Shown here: in pieces, positions 1 through 6,245 of the stretch
Layout of the letters: each line of letters opens with the position of its first letter
How positions within the stretch are numbered: the first letter of the stretch is position 1
From: Desulfosporosinus sp. UBA4726
GTDB taxonomy: Bacteria; Bacillota; Desulfitobacteriia; Desulfitobacteriales; Desulfitobacteriaceae
DNA length: 9,702 nt
Direction of reading: 5' to 3'
Assembly: GCA_002404215.1 (NCBI GenBank)
Contig: DHJG01000225.1
Span: 1 to 9,702 of the forward strand
Program-made: the position numbers and the translations under genes
Notes under the pieces: generated by a model
Told to the model about the DNA's origin: nothing
Database searches by the model: none
The model's input: only the letters and a program-made list of their open reading frames with translations

Positions 1-295
1 GCTTATCGTCTTTAATGACTCCGATAGTTTGCATGGGTTTGATGAATTCATAGAGTTCTGTGGAAGCAAAATGATTTTTGAAGATTTTATCTTCCACTTT
101 GCCAAATCCTGTTTCTTCCACCGCTAGTTTAGCTAGAGCAGCGGCATTCTCCTCAGCTACTTTCACCATATTACGAATGATTTTATCAATCTGCTCGCCA
201 TTAAATTTTGCAAGTTGAGTTTGTGCCAGTTTGGCCTGACGGGCAAGATCTCTGGTCTCTTGCACGGATTGTAAATCATAATCGAAATTTTCCAA
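1..295 (-). CDS. CoA-acylating aldehyde dehydrogenase, N-terminal part (EutE/PduP/CutF type)
   Basis: Partial gene: 98 codons from a TTG start at 295, then it runs off the left edge. The TTG is preceded by AAAGGA about eight bases upstream, and I see no in-frame ATG nearby. The translation starts MENFDYDLQSVQETRDLA and continues with FNGEQIDKII, then LAVEETGFGKVEDK and FKNHFASTELYE, which matches the start of the BMC aldehyde dehydrogenases that turn acetaldehyde plus CoA and NAD+ into acetyl-CoA and NADH in the lumen. The catalytic cysteine and NAD fold lie outside the window. The protein enters the enzyme fold almost at once, so there is no room for the N-terminal encapsulation helix seen in enterobacterial PduP; a targeting peptide, if any, should be C-terminal. 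It is the last gene seen, 51 bases after the BMC-H gene. The family is clear from sequence; the symbol cutF would be inference from context. Confidence 0.87.
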   Translation of the reverse strand, partial: MENFDYDLQSVQETRDLARQAKLAQTQLAKFNGEQIDKIIRNMVKVAEENAAALAKLAVEETGFGKVEDKIFKNHFASTELYEFIKPMQTIGVIKDDK

Positions 296-346
296 TTTAC
301 TATTCCTTTCTACACTGTCTTTGCTTATTTTTAAAGATCTTTTAAG

Positions 347-1003
347 TTACATTTCACTCCCCCGTTCGTAATATCCCTTCAGCTTCTGGATAATTAATTC
401 TTTGTTTGCTTTAGATATAGCTCTACCTGCGACGCCAAGTTCCTTGTACTCTCTTGCCAGATTCCGAAGTTTTACTACGGAAAACGACTTCAGGACGTCT
501 AAGCTTTTTTCAAGTCCGAATTCCTGTACGAAAGCATCAACTCCCTCTTTGCGGAGTTGCTTCAGTGTTGTTTGCGCCGAGTGAGTGCTTTCCTTTGTGG
601 TCTTGGCCAGTTCTACTGCTGTGTCCTGGTTTAGCAAGGGATAATTTAGGTTAGTGGTTAGTTCAGAGTCTGGAAGAAAACTTGATTTCTCCTGATTTGC
701 TGGACTTGGTTGCTCCTCAGCGGGATTTACCCTTCCAACGACCATGTTTTCAATCTCATCATGCGGTCTAGAAATTATATGGTGAGCAACCAATGACAAG
801 TGACCAATCTTTTCAACCGCTGTGACACCTGCTTCCACGGCGGCTTGAACGGCTCCCACATCACCAGTTACAACAATTGTTACGAGACCACCACCTACAA
901 AGGTTTTCGCCACAAGTTCCACTTGTGCCGTTTTGAGCATGACATCTGCACATTCAATTGCCGGAAGGAGTCCTAGTGTCTCAATTAGACCAAGAGCCTG
1001 CAT
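347..1003 (-). CDS. BMC-H shell protein with C-terminal SAP/Rho-N-like extension
   Basis: 218 residues, ATG start with AGGAGGG eight bases upstream. Residues 1-80 are a canonical hexameric BMC domain: MQALGLIETLGLLPAIECAD, then a pore loop FVGGG (35-39), VTGDVGAVQAAVEAG (45-59) and the end strand VAHHIISRP (72-80). This is twice the length of a simple shell protein. Residues about 81-170 are a polar, Pro/Gln/Thr-rich linker passing into a helical stretch. Residues about 172-213 (FSVVKLRNLAREY, GVAGRAISKANKELIIQKLKGYY) have the helix-extended-helix pattern of SAP or Rho-N modules, which often bind nucleic acid; this is read by eye. EutK is a known shell protein with a C-terminal helix-turn-helix domain and PduK has another C-terminal extension, so tails of this kind have precedent. 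The tail may face the lumen and recruit cargo or nucleic acid, but its job is unknown. The gene starts 11 bases after the eutQ stop, so the two are probably co-translated. Confidence 0.88.
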   Translation of the reverse strand: MQALGLIETLGLLPAIECADVMLKTAQVELVAKTFVGGGLVTIVVTGDVGAVQAAVEAGVTAVEKIGHLSLVAHHIISRPHDEIENMVVGRVNPAEEQPSPANQEKSSFLPDSELTTNLNYPLLNQDTAVELAKTTKESTHSAQTTLKQLRKEGVDAFVQEFGLEKSLDVLKSFSVVKLRNLAREYKELGVAGRAISKANKELIIQKLKGYYERGSEM

Positions 1004-1014
1004 AACTTACCCTC

Positions 1015-1695
1015 CTATTGTTGTGCCATAAGATCAGCCCAGTTTGCCGGGTAAGTTACGTAAAAGAGTTTGACATACTCAGCCGAACTCCAGGTTACTT
1101 TGGAACCTTTGGGTACGAAGAGGACATCTCCCTGGTAAGCGTGATAAGTCTCCCCATTAATAGTGATGGACAGGCTTCCCTCGAGAACAATATCAATCTC
1201 TTCATAGCACAATTCCCACTCAAAGCTGGATTTTTCAATGGTCAAAAAGCCTGCACTCATTTGGGAATTATCTTTACTAACCACTTCACGATAAGCTACG
1301 TTCGTGCTGGAATCGCCCGTGTCAAAGGTCTCGAGTTTCACTGTCCTGCCGCGTACAATTTTCAGTCCACTTTTCGGTTCACAATCTGCACGAAAGGGTG
1401 TTTCTGGAGATAGAGCAGAGATATTTTCCAGGAGTCTGTTGGCCAATACTGCTTTTACAACTTGGTAGATCATATCTGGGTCAATCTCGTTTTCCCGGTT
1501 ATCTCTCTTCGCTAGAACACTGTCTTTAACTGTGTGATTTCCTGCAGCAGATAAGCTTGCTGTAAATTCCACACCCAGTTGTTTAGCCAGATCCTTAGCT
1601 GCCGGTGTAATGATCGTATTGCCGTCTACGCAGAATAGTTTTTGCCCCTTTTCTGCTGCTGCTTTTACCTCGTCTGCACAAACAAGTTTTTTCAA
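1015..1695 (-). CDS. eutQ: EutQ-family cupin protein
   Basis: 226 residues from a TTG start at 1695. AGGAGGTG lies five bases upstream of this TTG; a second in-frame TTG at 1713 would place that site inside the gene, so I choose 1695. The N-terminal module has LVCADEVKAAAEKGQK and TIITPAAKDLAKQLGV (about residues 4-42), typical of EutQ. A variable linker follows, then a cupin barrel from about 110 to 226 with FEWELCYEEIDIVLEGSL (158-175) and HAYQGDVLFVPKGSKV (185-200). The His-rich metal site of ordinary cupins is absent, as in known EutQ proteins. Length agrees with Salmonella EutQ (about 229). EutQ is needed for anaerobic ethanolamine use and BMC function in enterobacteria, and acetate kinase activity has been reported; which role applies in a choline locus is unknown. 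It lies 40 bases after pduT and 11 before the next shell gene. Family confidence is high, function uncertain. Confidence 0.9.
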   Translation of the reverse strand: MKKLVCADEVKAAAEKGQKLFCVDGNTIITPAAKDLAKQLGVEFTASLSAAGNHTVKDSVLAKRDNRENEIDPDMIYQVVKAVLANRLLENISALSPETPFRADCEPKSGLKIVRGRTVKLETFDTGDSSTNVAYREVVSKDNSQMSAGFLTIEKSSFEWELCYEEIDIVLEGSLSITINGETYHAYQGDVLFVPKGSKVTWSSAEYVKLFYVTYPANWADLMAQQ

Positions 1696-1700
1696 AGTCG

Positions 1701-1708
1701 CACCTCCT
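1701..1708 (-). promoter_or_regulatory. Ribosome binding site that fixes the eutQ start
   Basis: Read on the minus strand this is AGGAGGTG followed by CGACT and then TTG at 1695. Spacing is near ideal. It argues against the longer reading from a TTG at 1713, which would need translation to begin only three bases before this site. Confidence 0.8.
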
Positions 1709-1735
1709 TTCAATCGTCTAAGCCTGTGATTATAG

Positions 1736-2284
1736 TTAGAATAACGATGCCCACAATCTGTCAGACGGCGAAGGAATTACTTCTGCATCGACTAACAAGC
1801 CTCTTTCGATAGCAATGGCTTTCCCAGCTTCAATACCTGCTTCCACAGAGCCAACATCTCCGGTGAAGGTGAAGTAGGCTTTGCCACCCAACCCACTGCC
1901 CAAACGCAGTTCTAAAGCCTGTACATCAGCGGCTTTAAGTGCCGCATCCGCTGCCATGATCATAGATGCTAGGGAAAAGCATTCCATGATTCCCAGAGCC
2001 CCGATTCCATCGGGCATGGTTGTGGCCGTGATAGCCGGAAAAACGGCCTGATGAACATTGGCGAGGATAAAGCTATCTACCAGATATTCTCCTGCTATTT
2101 CTACACCTACGCTGATAGAGCTTTCTACAGCCGCAACGTCTCCTTTGATGATGGCGATATATTTTCCAGGACAGACGGGGGTTGCACTGACCACTTCAAC
2201 GTAGGCTGTTTTAAGCATCACGTCTGTCGCATAGATTCCTCTAGCAATACTCGTAAGCTCAATCATACCGATTGCACTATACAT
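1736..2284 (-). CDS. pduT: PduT-type tandem-BMC shell protein with pore cysteine
   Basis: 182 residues, close to the usual 184 of PduT. Two BMC domains in tandem: the first from MYSAIGMIELTSIARGIYAT, with IIKGDVAAVESSISVG (45-60), and the second from about residue 93 (IGALGIMECFSLASMIMAAD), with FTGDVGSVEAGIEAGKA. Such proteins form trimers that look like hexamers. In characterised PduT, Cys38 from each of three subunits binds a 4Fe-4S cluster in the pore; here the cysteine is also residue 38, in PVCPGKY. That makes a redox conduit through the shell the likely role, probably with PduS, its immediate neighbour. The ATG is at 2284 with AAGGTGGG upstream, and it overlaps the pduS stop by eight bases, so the two are translationally coupled and may be made in matched amounts. 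Cluster binding is inferred from the conserved cysteine and not shown here. Confidence 0.93.
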   Translation of the reverse strand: MYSAIGMIELTSIARGIYATDVMLKTAYVEVVSATPVCPGKYIAIIKGDVAAVESSISVGVEIAGEYLVDSFILANVHQAVFPAITATTMPDGIGALGIMECFSLASMIMAADAALKAADVQALELRLGSGLGGKAYFTFTGDVGSVEAGIEAGKAIAIERGLLVDAEVIPSPSDRLWASLF

Positions 2285-3614
2285 ACGAACCCACCTTTAT
2301 CACAATAAAATTATCCTTGATCTCTATCACAGTCCCATCGAAGCTAGAGTGAACGGCAGCTCCAAGACTATTGTCCGGAATTTTACCGATCATTTGCCCG
2401 ACTCTCACCTGTTCGCCGATGGCGACGACAGGTATTGCCAGTGCTCCGATGTGCTGTCGTAGAGCGATCCGGATGTATTCAGGTCGAAATTCGACCTGGG
2501 TCATGGGGGCTGGTTTATCAAAAGCTGTTAAACCAATTTTAATGACTAGACGTTTGCTAGGAATAAGGCGATATTCTCTGGCCGACCTCGCTTGGAGGTC
2601 CATCTGTATCGGCTGATATTTAATACCTTGTTCTGCCAGCTTTTGCTTATAAAAAACATTGACAGATTTCGGATGAAGACCTACCGGGCAAGAGAATAAT
2701 TCGCAGGCATTGCATTCACAACATAATTGGGCAATTTGTTGTTCCTTGACGTCCTCTAGATTGTAGCTCAGAGCACGCATGACTTTATGGGGTTGCATAT
2801 TGTGTCCTAGGAGAAAACGAGGACACAGATCAGTACACATGCGACATTGTTCACAGGCGGTTTTGCCTATTACTCTTGCTCGATCGAGGCTCACCGATTT
2901 TTTCCGGATGAGAAAGTGATCTTTTTTGAGCAGTACATAACCTTTGCTCTTTTTAGTGATATACCCATCGACGTTATTCATGATAGATCCCATCATGGGA
3001 CCACCGTCGATAACGGCATAGTCATCTATATTTCCCACACCACATTGTCCTATAACATCCCGGATGGACACGCCCACAGGTACTTTAACGGTCATACGTT
3101 GAGGAATATCTCCGGCAATGGTGATGTACGTTTCCGTGACAGGGTTCCCGGCCATAGCATTCCATATATTCAGCGCAGTTTCCGAATTGATAACCACACA
3201 GCCCACTTTCAAAGGAATGGATGCTTCTGGAACAATTCTTTGAGTTAGTTCATGAACCAGAACCTGTTCGTCACCAGCAGGATAGATATCTCGAAGTTCT
3301 ATTACTTCCATGTAATCTGAAAGTCCCAGAGCAGCAATTCTTTCACGCATGAGGGCAATGACCTCTTTGTGTTTGCCCTTGATACCAATAATGGTTTTGC
3401 GAGCTTCGATATATCTTCCCGCTGCTTCCATTCCTCTGATGATTTGATCAGGAAACTGCTCCATTAATTGCTGATCCACTCTGAGCAGGGGTTCGCATTC
3501 AGCTCCATTAAGCAATAGATACTCAGCTTTGGAAGTTAGTTTAGCGTGAGTTGGAAATCCAGCTCCACCTGCCCCAATAACCCCTGCATCCTTGATTATT
3601 TTCAGTAGATCCAA
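2277..3614 (-). CDS. pduS: PduS-type RnfC-like flavin/Fe-S electron transfer protein
   Basis: 445 residues from a TTG at 3614, with GGAGGTGGGG upstream; no ATG fits better. The N-terminal part has GVIGAGGAGFPTHAKL (11-26) and LLLNGAECEPLL (33-44), the flavin/NADH-binding signature shared with RnfC and complex I NuoF-like proteins. Two ferredoxin-like clusters follow: Cys254, 257, 260, 264 (CEQCRMCTDLCP) and Cys298, 301, 304, 309 (CCECNACELFSCP), both patterns known in PduS. The C-terminal part (about 385-445), with PVVAIGEQVRVGQMIG, looks like a biotinyl/lipoyl-type sandwich or barrel as in RnfC. In the pdu system PduS reduces cobalamin and interacts with PduT. There is no B12 enzyme in the visible part of this locus, so here it more likely passes electrons between NAD(H), the shell protein PduT and possibly CutD; this is inference. 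Length agrees with the known family (about 451). Confidence 0.93.
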   Translation of the reverse strand: MDLLKIIKDAGVIGAGGAGFPTHAKLTSKAEYLLLNGAECEPLLRVDQQLMEQFPDQIIRGMEAAGRYIEARKTIIGIKGKHKEVIALMRERIAALGLSDYMEVIELRDIYPAGDEQVLVHELTQRIVPEASIPLKVGCVVINSETALNIWNAMAGNPVTETYITIAGDIPQRMTVKVPVGVSIRDVIGQCGVGNIDDYAVIDGGPMMGSIMNNVDGYITKKSKGYVLLKKDHFLIRKKSVSLDRARVIGKTACEQCRMCTDLCPRFLLGHNMQPHKVMRALSYNLEDVKEQQIAQLCCECNACELFSCPVGLHPKSVNVFYKQKLAEQGIKYQPIQMDLQARSAREYRLIPSKRLVIKIGLTAFDKPAPMTQVEFRPEYIRIALRQHIGALAIPVVAIGEQVRVGQMIGKIPDNSLGAAVHSSFDGTVIEIKDNFIVIKVGSYV

Positions 3615-3637
3615 TGTTCCCCACCTCCAGTTTTTCT

Positions 3638-3898
3638 CTATAACTTGCAGTCTTCGTCAATGATTCCGATAATGACGGCATCAATCGGTACATCCTCTCG
3701 ACCTAACATTTTGCGGGCTGAGCTGCCATTACAGACAAGCACTCGTTCGCCAACGCCGGCACCGATGGTATCGGCAGCGATCAGAAGACGTCCAGCATCA
3801 ATACCGCCAAGGACTTCCACCGACACGAATTTCAGTCCTATGAGGGAATCGGCTTTTCTTGTTGACCATATACTATTCATCACTATTGCTGCTATCAT
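3638..3898 (-). CDS. eutN: EutN/CcmL-family pentameric shell vertex protein (BMC-P)
   Basis: 86 residues, the normal size for the family. The signature stretches are VMNSIWSTRKADSLIGLKFV (6-25), LIAADTIGAGVGERVLVCNG (about 39-58) and the end AVIIGIIDEDCKL. These proteins form pentamers that cap the vertices of the shell and close it. The ATG at 3898 overlaps the stop of the preceding GrpU-like gene as ATGA, a usual arrangement for translational coupling; pduS starts 23 bases downstream. It is the only vertex gene in the window; such loci often hold more than one, so others may lie outside. The family call is secure; the name eutN is used in the broad family sense. Confidence 0.93.
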   Translation of the reverse strand: MIAAIVMNSIWSTRKADSLIGLKFVSVEVLGGIDAGRLLIAADTIGAGVGERVLVCNGSSARKMLGREDVPIDAVIIGIIDEDCKL

Positions 3899-4206
3899 CG
3901 AAGCTCACCTGTTTTTGGATCATTCAATTTATATTGGATCTCTTGAATAGCGGCTTCCACCGACGCAGTATCTCCGAAGATAGCAATCATAATCAAATTC
4001 TGCGGGCAATGACCTTTAATGTCTTCCACCACTACCCCGGCCGCTTTTTCTGCGATATCAGCAGCAAAAACCATATCAATCAACTTCCCCTGAACCAAAC
4101 CTACAGCATCATAGTTCTCGATAGGAATCGTTGCAGCAGAGCCTTTGCGCCGAAAGAGAATATCCATAGTCCCACCGGAAGGGGATTTTATAATTCGATA
4201 GTCCAT
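3895..4206 (-). CDS. GrpU-like divergent BMC-H shell protein, putative Fe-S site at pore
   Basis: 103 residues. A 31-residue N-terminal extension (MDYRIIKSPSGGTMDILFRR at its start) precedes a divergent, non-permuted BMC domain: YDAVGLVQGKLIDMVFAAD (32-50), VVVEDIKGHCPQNLIMIAIF (58-77) and GDTASVEAAIQEI (78-90). The domain stops soon after helix 2, so the last strand is short or missing. Cys67 in GHCPQN falls in the loop that lines the central pore, and CP at this place parallels the CP of PduT. GrpU proteins of glycyl-radical BMCs are a divergent shell clade reported to bind an Fe-S cluster at the pore, and this protein fits that description; I assign it by features, not by alignment. ATG at 4206, with AGGAG about 12 bases upstream, slightly long. 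It lies 19 bases after eutJ and overlaps eutN by four bases. Confidence 0.78.
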   Translation of the reverse strand: MDYRIIKSPSGGTMDILFRRKGSAATIPIENYDAVGLVQGKLIDMVFAADIAEKAAGVVVEDIKGHCPQNLIMIAIFGDTASVEAAIQEIQYKLNDPKTGELR

Positions 4207-4225
4207 GTATAAACATCACTCCTGT

Positions 4226-5068
4226 CTAAAGGATTTCCTGTGTACAGTTAAGGGCAATACCCAAAGGGGTTACAAACATGGGGTTTTGAGGTTTATACGT
4301 AGGAAGGTTGGTTTGTTTGCTGATTATATCTTCGATTCCATTCAGGCAACAGGTTCCACCGACTAGATAGATTTCTTCAACTGGGTATTCACGTATGTGG
4401 CGACTGATAATGGATGAGACTTTTTCAATCACAGGTCTTACTACGGTAATCAATTCCCGATGATTTTTGAAATCCCGCTTATAAAGATCCGCGTCTTCAA
4501 AACTCATTTTATAGGCACCGGCAATGACGAGAGAAAAATGAGTGCCACCGGTGGGCTCATCGGCGACATAAATCACTTTGCCGTCTTTCAGGATGGCAAT
4601 CCCCGTGGTGCCGCCACCAATATCAACAATTGCACCGTCTTTAATCTTAAGTACGGCATTGGCAGCCGTCGGTTCATCCAATACGTTGGTGACTTCAAAA
4701 CCAGCCCCCTGTACGACATGTTTAATAGCTCCTGAGTCAAGGGTAACTGTTCCGGGAGGAAGCGCGGCTGCTGCATAGATCAGTTCTGCGCCCAGTTTTT
4801 CTTCGAGCTCTTGTTTTAATTCTCTGACTATGCGAATCGCACCGATATAATCAACCACCATGCCATCTTTGACAACACTGGCAAAACGATAGGCGCCGGC
4901 AACAGGCTGATAATTCTCATCAAGGACTGCTAGTACAATATAAGCTGTTCCCAGGTCAACACCGGTGTAATAAACGGAGGATTTATTCAATATGGGGGTT
5001 GTGATGACTTTCTCAAAATCACGAACAAGTTGATCGCAGTATTCAAACGCTGAATTTACCGTTTCCAT
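4226..5068 (-). CDS. eutJ: EutJ-family actin/Hsp70-fold ATPase
   Basis: 280 residues from ATG 5068, which has GGGAGGTC four bases upstream; a start at 5092 would put that site inside the gene. Length agrees with EutJ (about 279). ATPase motifs in order: GVDLGTAYIVLAV (36-48, phosphate 1), VLDEPTAANAV (129-139), IVDIGGGTTGIAIL (147-160, phosphate 2), EPTGGTHFSLVIAG (171-184) and YLVGGTCCLNG (234-244, adenosine). This is the fold of FtsA, MreB and DnaK. EutJ is annotated as a chaperone in ethanolamine loci, perhaps for reactivation or assembly of the lyase, but its client is not known. In this locus there is no B12-dependent lyase, so a role in shell or enzyme assembly or in CutC handling is more plausible than diol-dehydratase-type reactivation. 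It overlaps the upstream EutT-like gene by 13 bases. Confidence 0.92.
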   Translation of the reverse strand: METVNSAFEYCDQLVRDFEKVITTPILNKSSVYYTGVDLGTAYIVLAVLDENYQPVAGAYRFASVVKDGMVVDYIGAIRIVRELKQELEEKLGAELIYAAAALPPGTVTLDSGAIKHVVQGAGFEVTNVLDEPTAANAVLKIKDGAIVDIGGGTTGIAILKDGKVIYVADEPTGGTHFSLVIAGAYKMSFEDADLYKRDFKNHRELITVVRPVIEKVSSIISRHIREYPVEEIYLVGGTCCLNGIEDIISKQTNLPTYKPQNPMFVTPLGIALNCTQEIL

Positions 5069-5724
5069 TTTTGACCTCCCAGACACTTCCACATCATCAT
5101 GCAGACTATGTTAATGATCAAATTGACCGTATCAATCAGGTCTTGCCGTGAACAGACTTGCTGCTCCTCATTCCAATAGGTTTCCAAAAGGGCTGGTTCG
5201 ACCTCTCGGAGAGAGGCACGTAAGTGATTTAACAGGGCAATCTCTTTTCCATTTTCCAATCCCACGTGAAACTCACTGATGTCAACGAATTTCTCCAGAT
5301 TATCGGATCGATTTTTGATTTCTTCTTCCGACCATCCCCAAAATTGGATCTTGTCCGGGGCTATCTGTTCCTTTTCAGAGTTTCGCACGTTCTGGAAGCA
5401 TTTGCCCAGCGCCATGACTTCTTCTGACCAGACAACATCACTAGAATGTAAAAGTTCTGCGGTTACTAGGAGAAATAAAGATTCTATACAGTCCATCCTT
5501 CTACGCAATCTCAAGGTACACCAGTTTCCCCTTACTTGTGCCTGATGCGTCTTGATGTTTGATTTCTTGCCGACACTACACTGCGCTTGTTCAAGTGTGA
5601 CTCGTCTGTCCACAAGAAATTGGTGGGCTCCTGGTGTGATCTTAGTATCTGGTTCCAGAACATAAGTAGCAAAGGGTTCTGTCTTATATAATTCTCGCAA
5701 TTCCATTTCGGTAATGAATTTCAT
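5056..5724 (-). CDS. EutT-like protein lacking the CCxxC metal motif
   Basis: 222 residues, shorter than Salmonella EutT (about 267). The start is EutT-like: MKFITEMELRELYKTEPF, then LEPDTKITPGAHQFLVDRRV (about 23-42). Later stretches also fit EutT: an arginine-rich helix LRLRRRMDCIESLFLLV (71-87), HVGLENGKEIALLNHLRASL (153-172), REVEPALLETYW and a C-terminal helix NLIINIVCMMMW. EutT is an ATP:cobalamin adenosyltransferase that makes coenzyme B12. Between residues 43 and 70, where EutT carries its HX11CCXXC motif, this protein has a shorter stretch with single cysteines (49 and 69) and no CCxxC. CutC needs no B12, so this may be a relic recruited for a structural or other role. ATG at 5724 with AGGTGAGG upstream; a 68-base gap separates it from the GTPase gene, the second largest in the operon. 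The fold is likely; enzyme activity is doubtful. Confidence 0.78.
   Translation of the reverse strand: MKFITEMELRELYKTEPFATYVLEPDTKITPGAHQFLVDRRVTLEQAQCSVGKKSNIKTHQAQVRGNWCTLRLRRRMDCIESLFLLVTAELLHSSDVVWSEEVMALGKCFQNVRNSEKEQIAPDKIQFWGWSEEEIKNRSDNLEKFVDISEFHVGLENGKEIALLNHLRASLREVEPALLETYWNEEQQVCSRQDLIDTVNLIINIVCMMMWKCLGGQKWKR
5073..5080 (-). promoter_or_regulatory. Ribosome binding site that fixes the eutJ start
   Basis: Minus-strand GGGAGGTC followed by four bases and ATG at 5068. It sits within the last codons of the EutT-like gene, so ribosomes ending that gene at 5056 can restart at once. Confidence 0.8.
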
Positions 5725-5779
5725 TGCCTCACCTACCCTTCCTAAAATCTGCTAACCAAAACAAAACGAATATATCTAT

Positions 5780-5793
5780 ATGAAGAACTTCAT
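5780..5793 (-). other. Short inverted repeat after the GTPase gene
   Basis: A perfect 14-base palindrome (ATGAAG, two bases, CTTCAT) begins within the stop codon of the GTPase gene, in the 68-base gap before the EutT-like gene. On the mRNA it could form a weak five-pair stem with a four-base loop; a T-rich stretch (CGTTTTGTTTTGG) follows about ten bases later. It is too weak and too far from the T-rich run to be called a terminator; it may be an mRNA processing or stability element, or chance. Confidence 0.25.
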
Positions 5794-6245
5794 TATTTTT
5801 CAAATGTTTCTTGTTTTCCAAGCAAATATTGTTTCAAGGCTTCCACGCCCGTATTTTCTTTTAAAGAAATCCAGAAGTAAGGTTCTATAATCCTAATTCT
5901 TTTTAACTGTTGAATACACAAATTGGCATTTTCCGAAGCTAAATCAAGTTTGGTAATCACTCCAATGACGGGACACGTAAACGTTTTGGCAAAACCGGGT
6001 GGATAGACTTCGGTGAGCCTAGATTGATCAACAAGCATGAGCACATGAGATGCGGTTTGTGCTGTTGCTATCAGGTATTTGTACATCGAAGCGTTTTCAA
6101 TATAGGAGCCTGGTGTATCAATAGTATTTATCCCATAAATAACGTCCTGGGTCTTTTTCAATGGCCTAGTGGAATCATTTAATACATTGGTCAGGGTGGA
6201 TTTGCCAGATTGGGTTGGTCCGACGAGCATAATTCGTTTCTTCAT
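5793..6245 (-). CDS. PduV/EutP-family small GTPase
   Basis: 150 residues, the length of PduV. Ras-like G motifs: P-loop GPTQSGKSTL (9-18), G3 DTPG (43-46), G4 TKLD (98-101) and a G5-like SLKENTG near residue 125. The stretch TIDTPGSYIENASMYKYLI is characteristic of the PduV/EutP branch. PduV has been linked to the outside of the compartment and to its movement or positioning in the cell; EutP has also been reported to have acetate kinase activity. Neither role can be read from sequence here. ATG at 6245 overlaps the preceding shell gene's stop as ATGA, with no strong Shine-Dalgarno of its own, so its translation probably depends on that gene. The preceding gene encodes a PduU-type shell protein, a partner proposed for PduV in the pdu system, which supports the pairing. 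Confidence 0.9.
   Translation of the reverse strand: MKKRIMLVGPTQSGKSTLTNVLNDSTRPLKKTQDVIYGINTIDTPGSYIENASMYKYLIATAQTASHVLMLVDQSRLTEVYPPGFAKTFTCPVIGVITKLDLASENANLCIQQLKRIRIIEPYFWISLKENTGVEALKQYLLGKQETFEK

Noticed and set aside
333..342. Ten-base palindrome AAAGATCTTT after the BMC-H gene
   Set aside because: Short, AT-rich, no T run at a suitable distance and the aldehyde dehydrogenase follows at once; not enough for a terminator.
1018..1413. 131-codon open frame on the plus strand
   Set aside because: Antisense to eutQ, whose cupin motifs are intact; looks like a codon-bias shadow.
2847..3248. 133-codon open frame on the plus strand
   Set aside because: Lies wholly antisense to pduS, has no Shine-Dalgarno and no recognisable domain; pduS has clear motifs across the same stretch.
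5069..5092. Longer start of eutJ at 5092
   Set aside because: It would place the strong GGGAGGTC site inside the gene and lengthen the overlap with the EutT-like gene.
5780..5793. Palindrome after the GTPase gene as an intrinsic terminator
   Set aside because: Stem of about five weak pairs, and the T-rich stretch is ten bases away; kept only as a weak inverted repeat.
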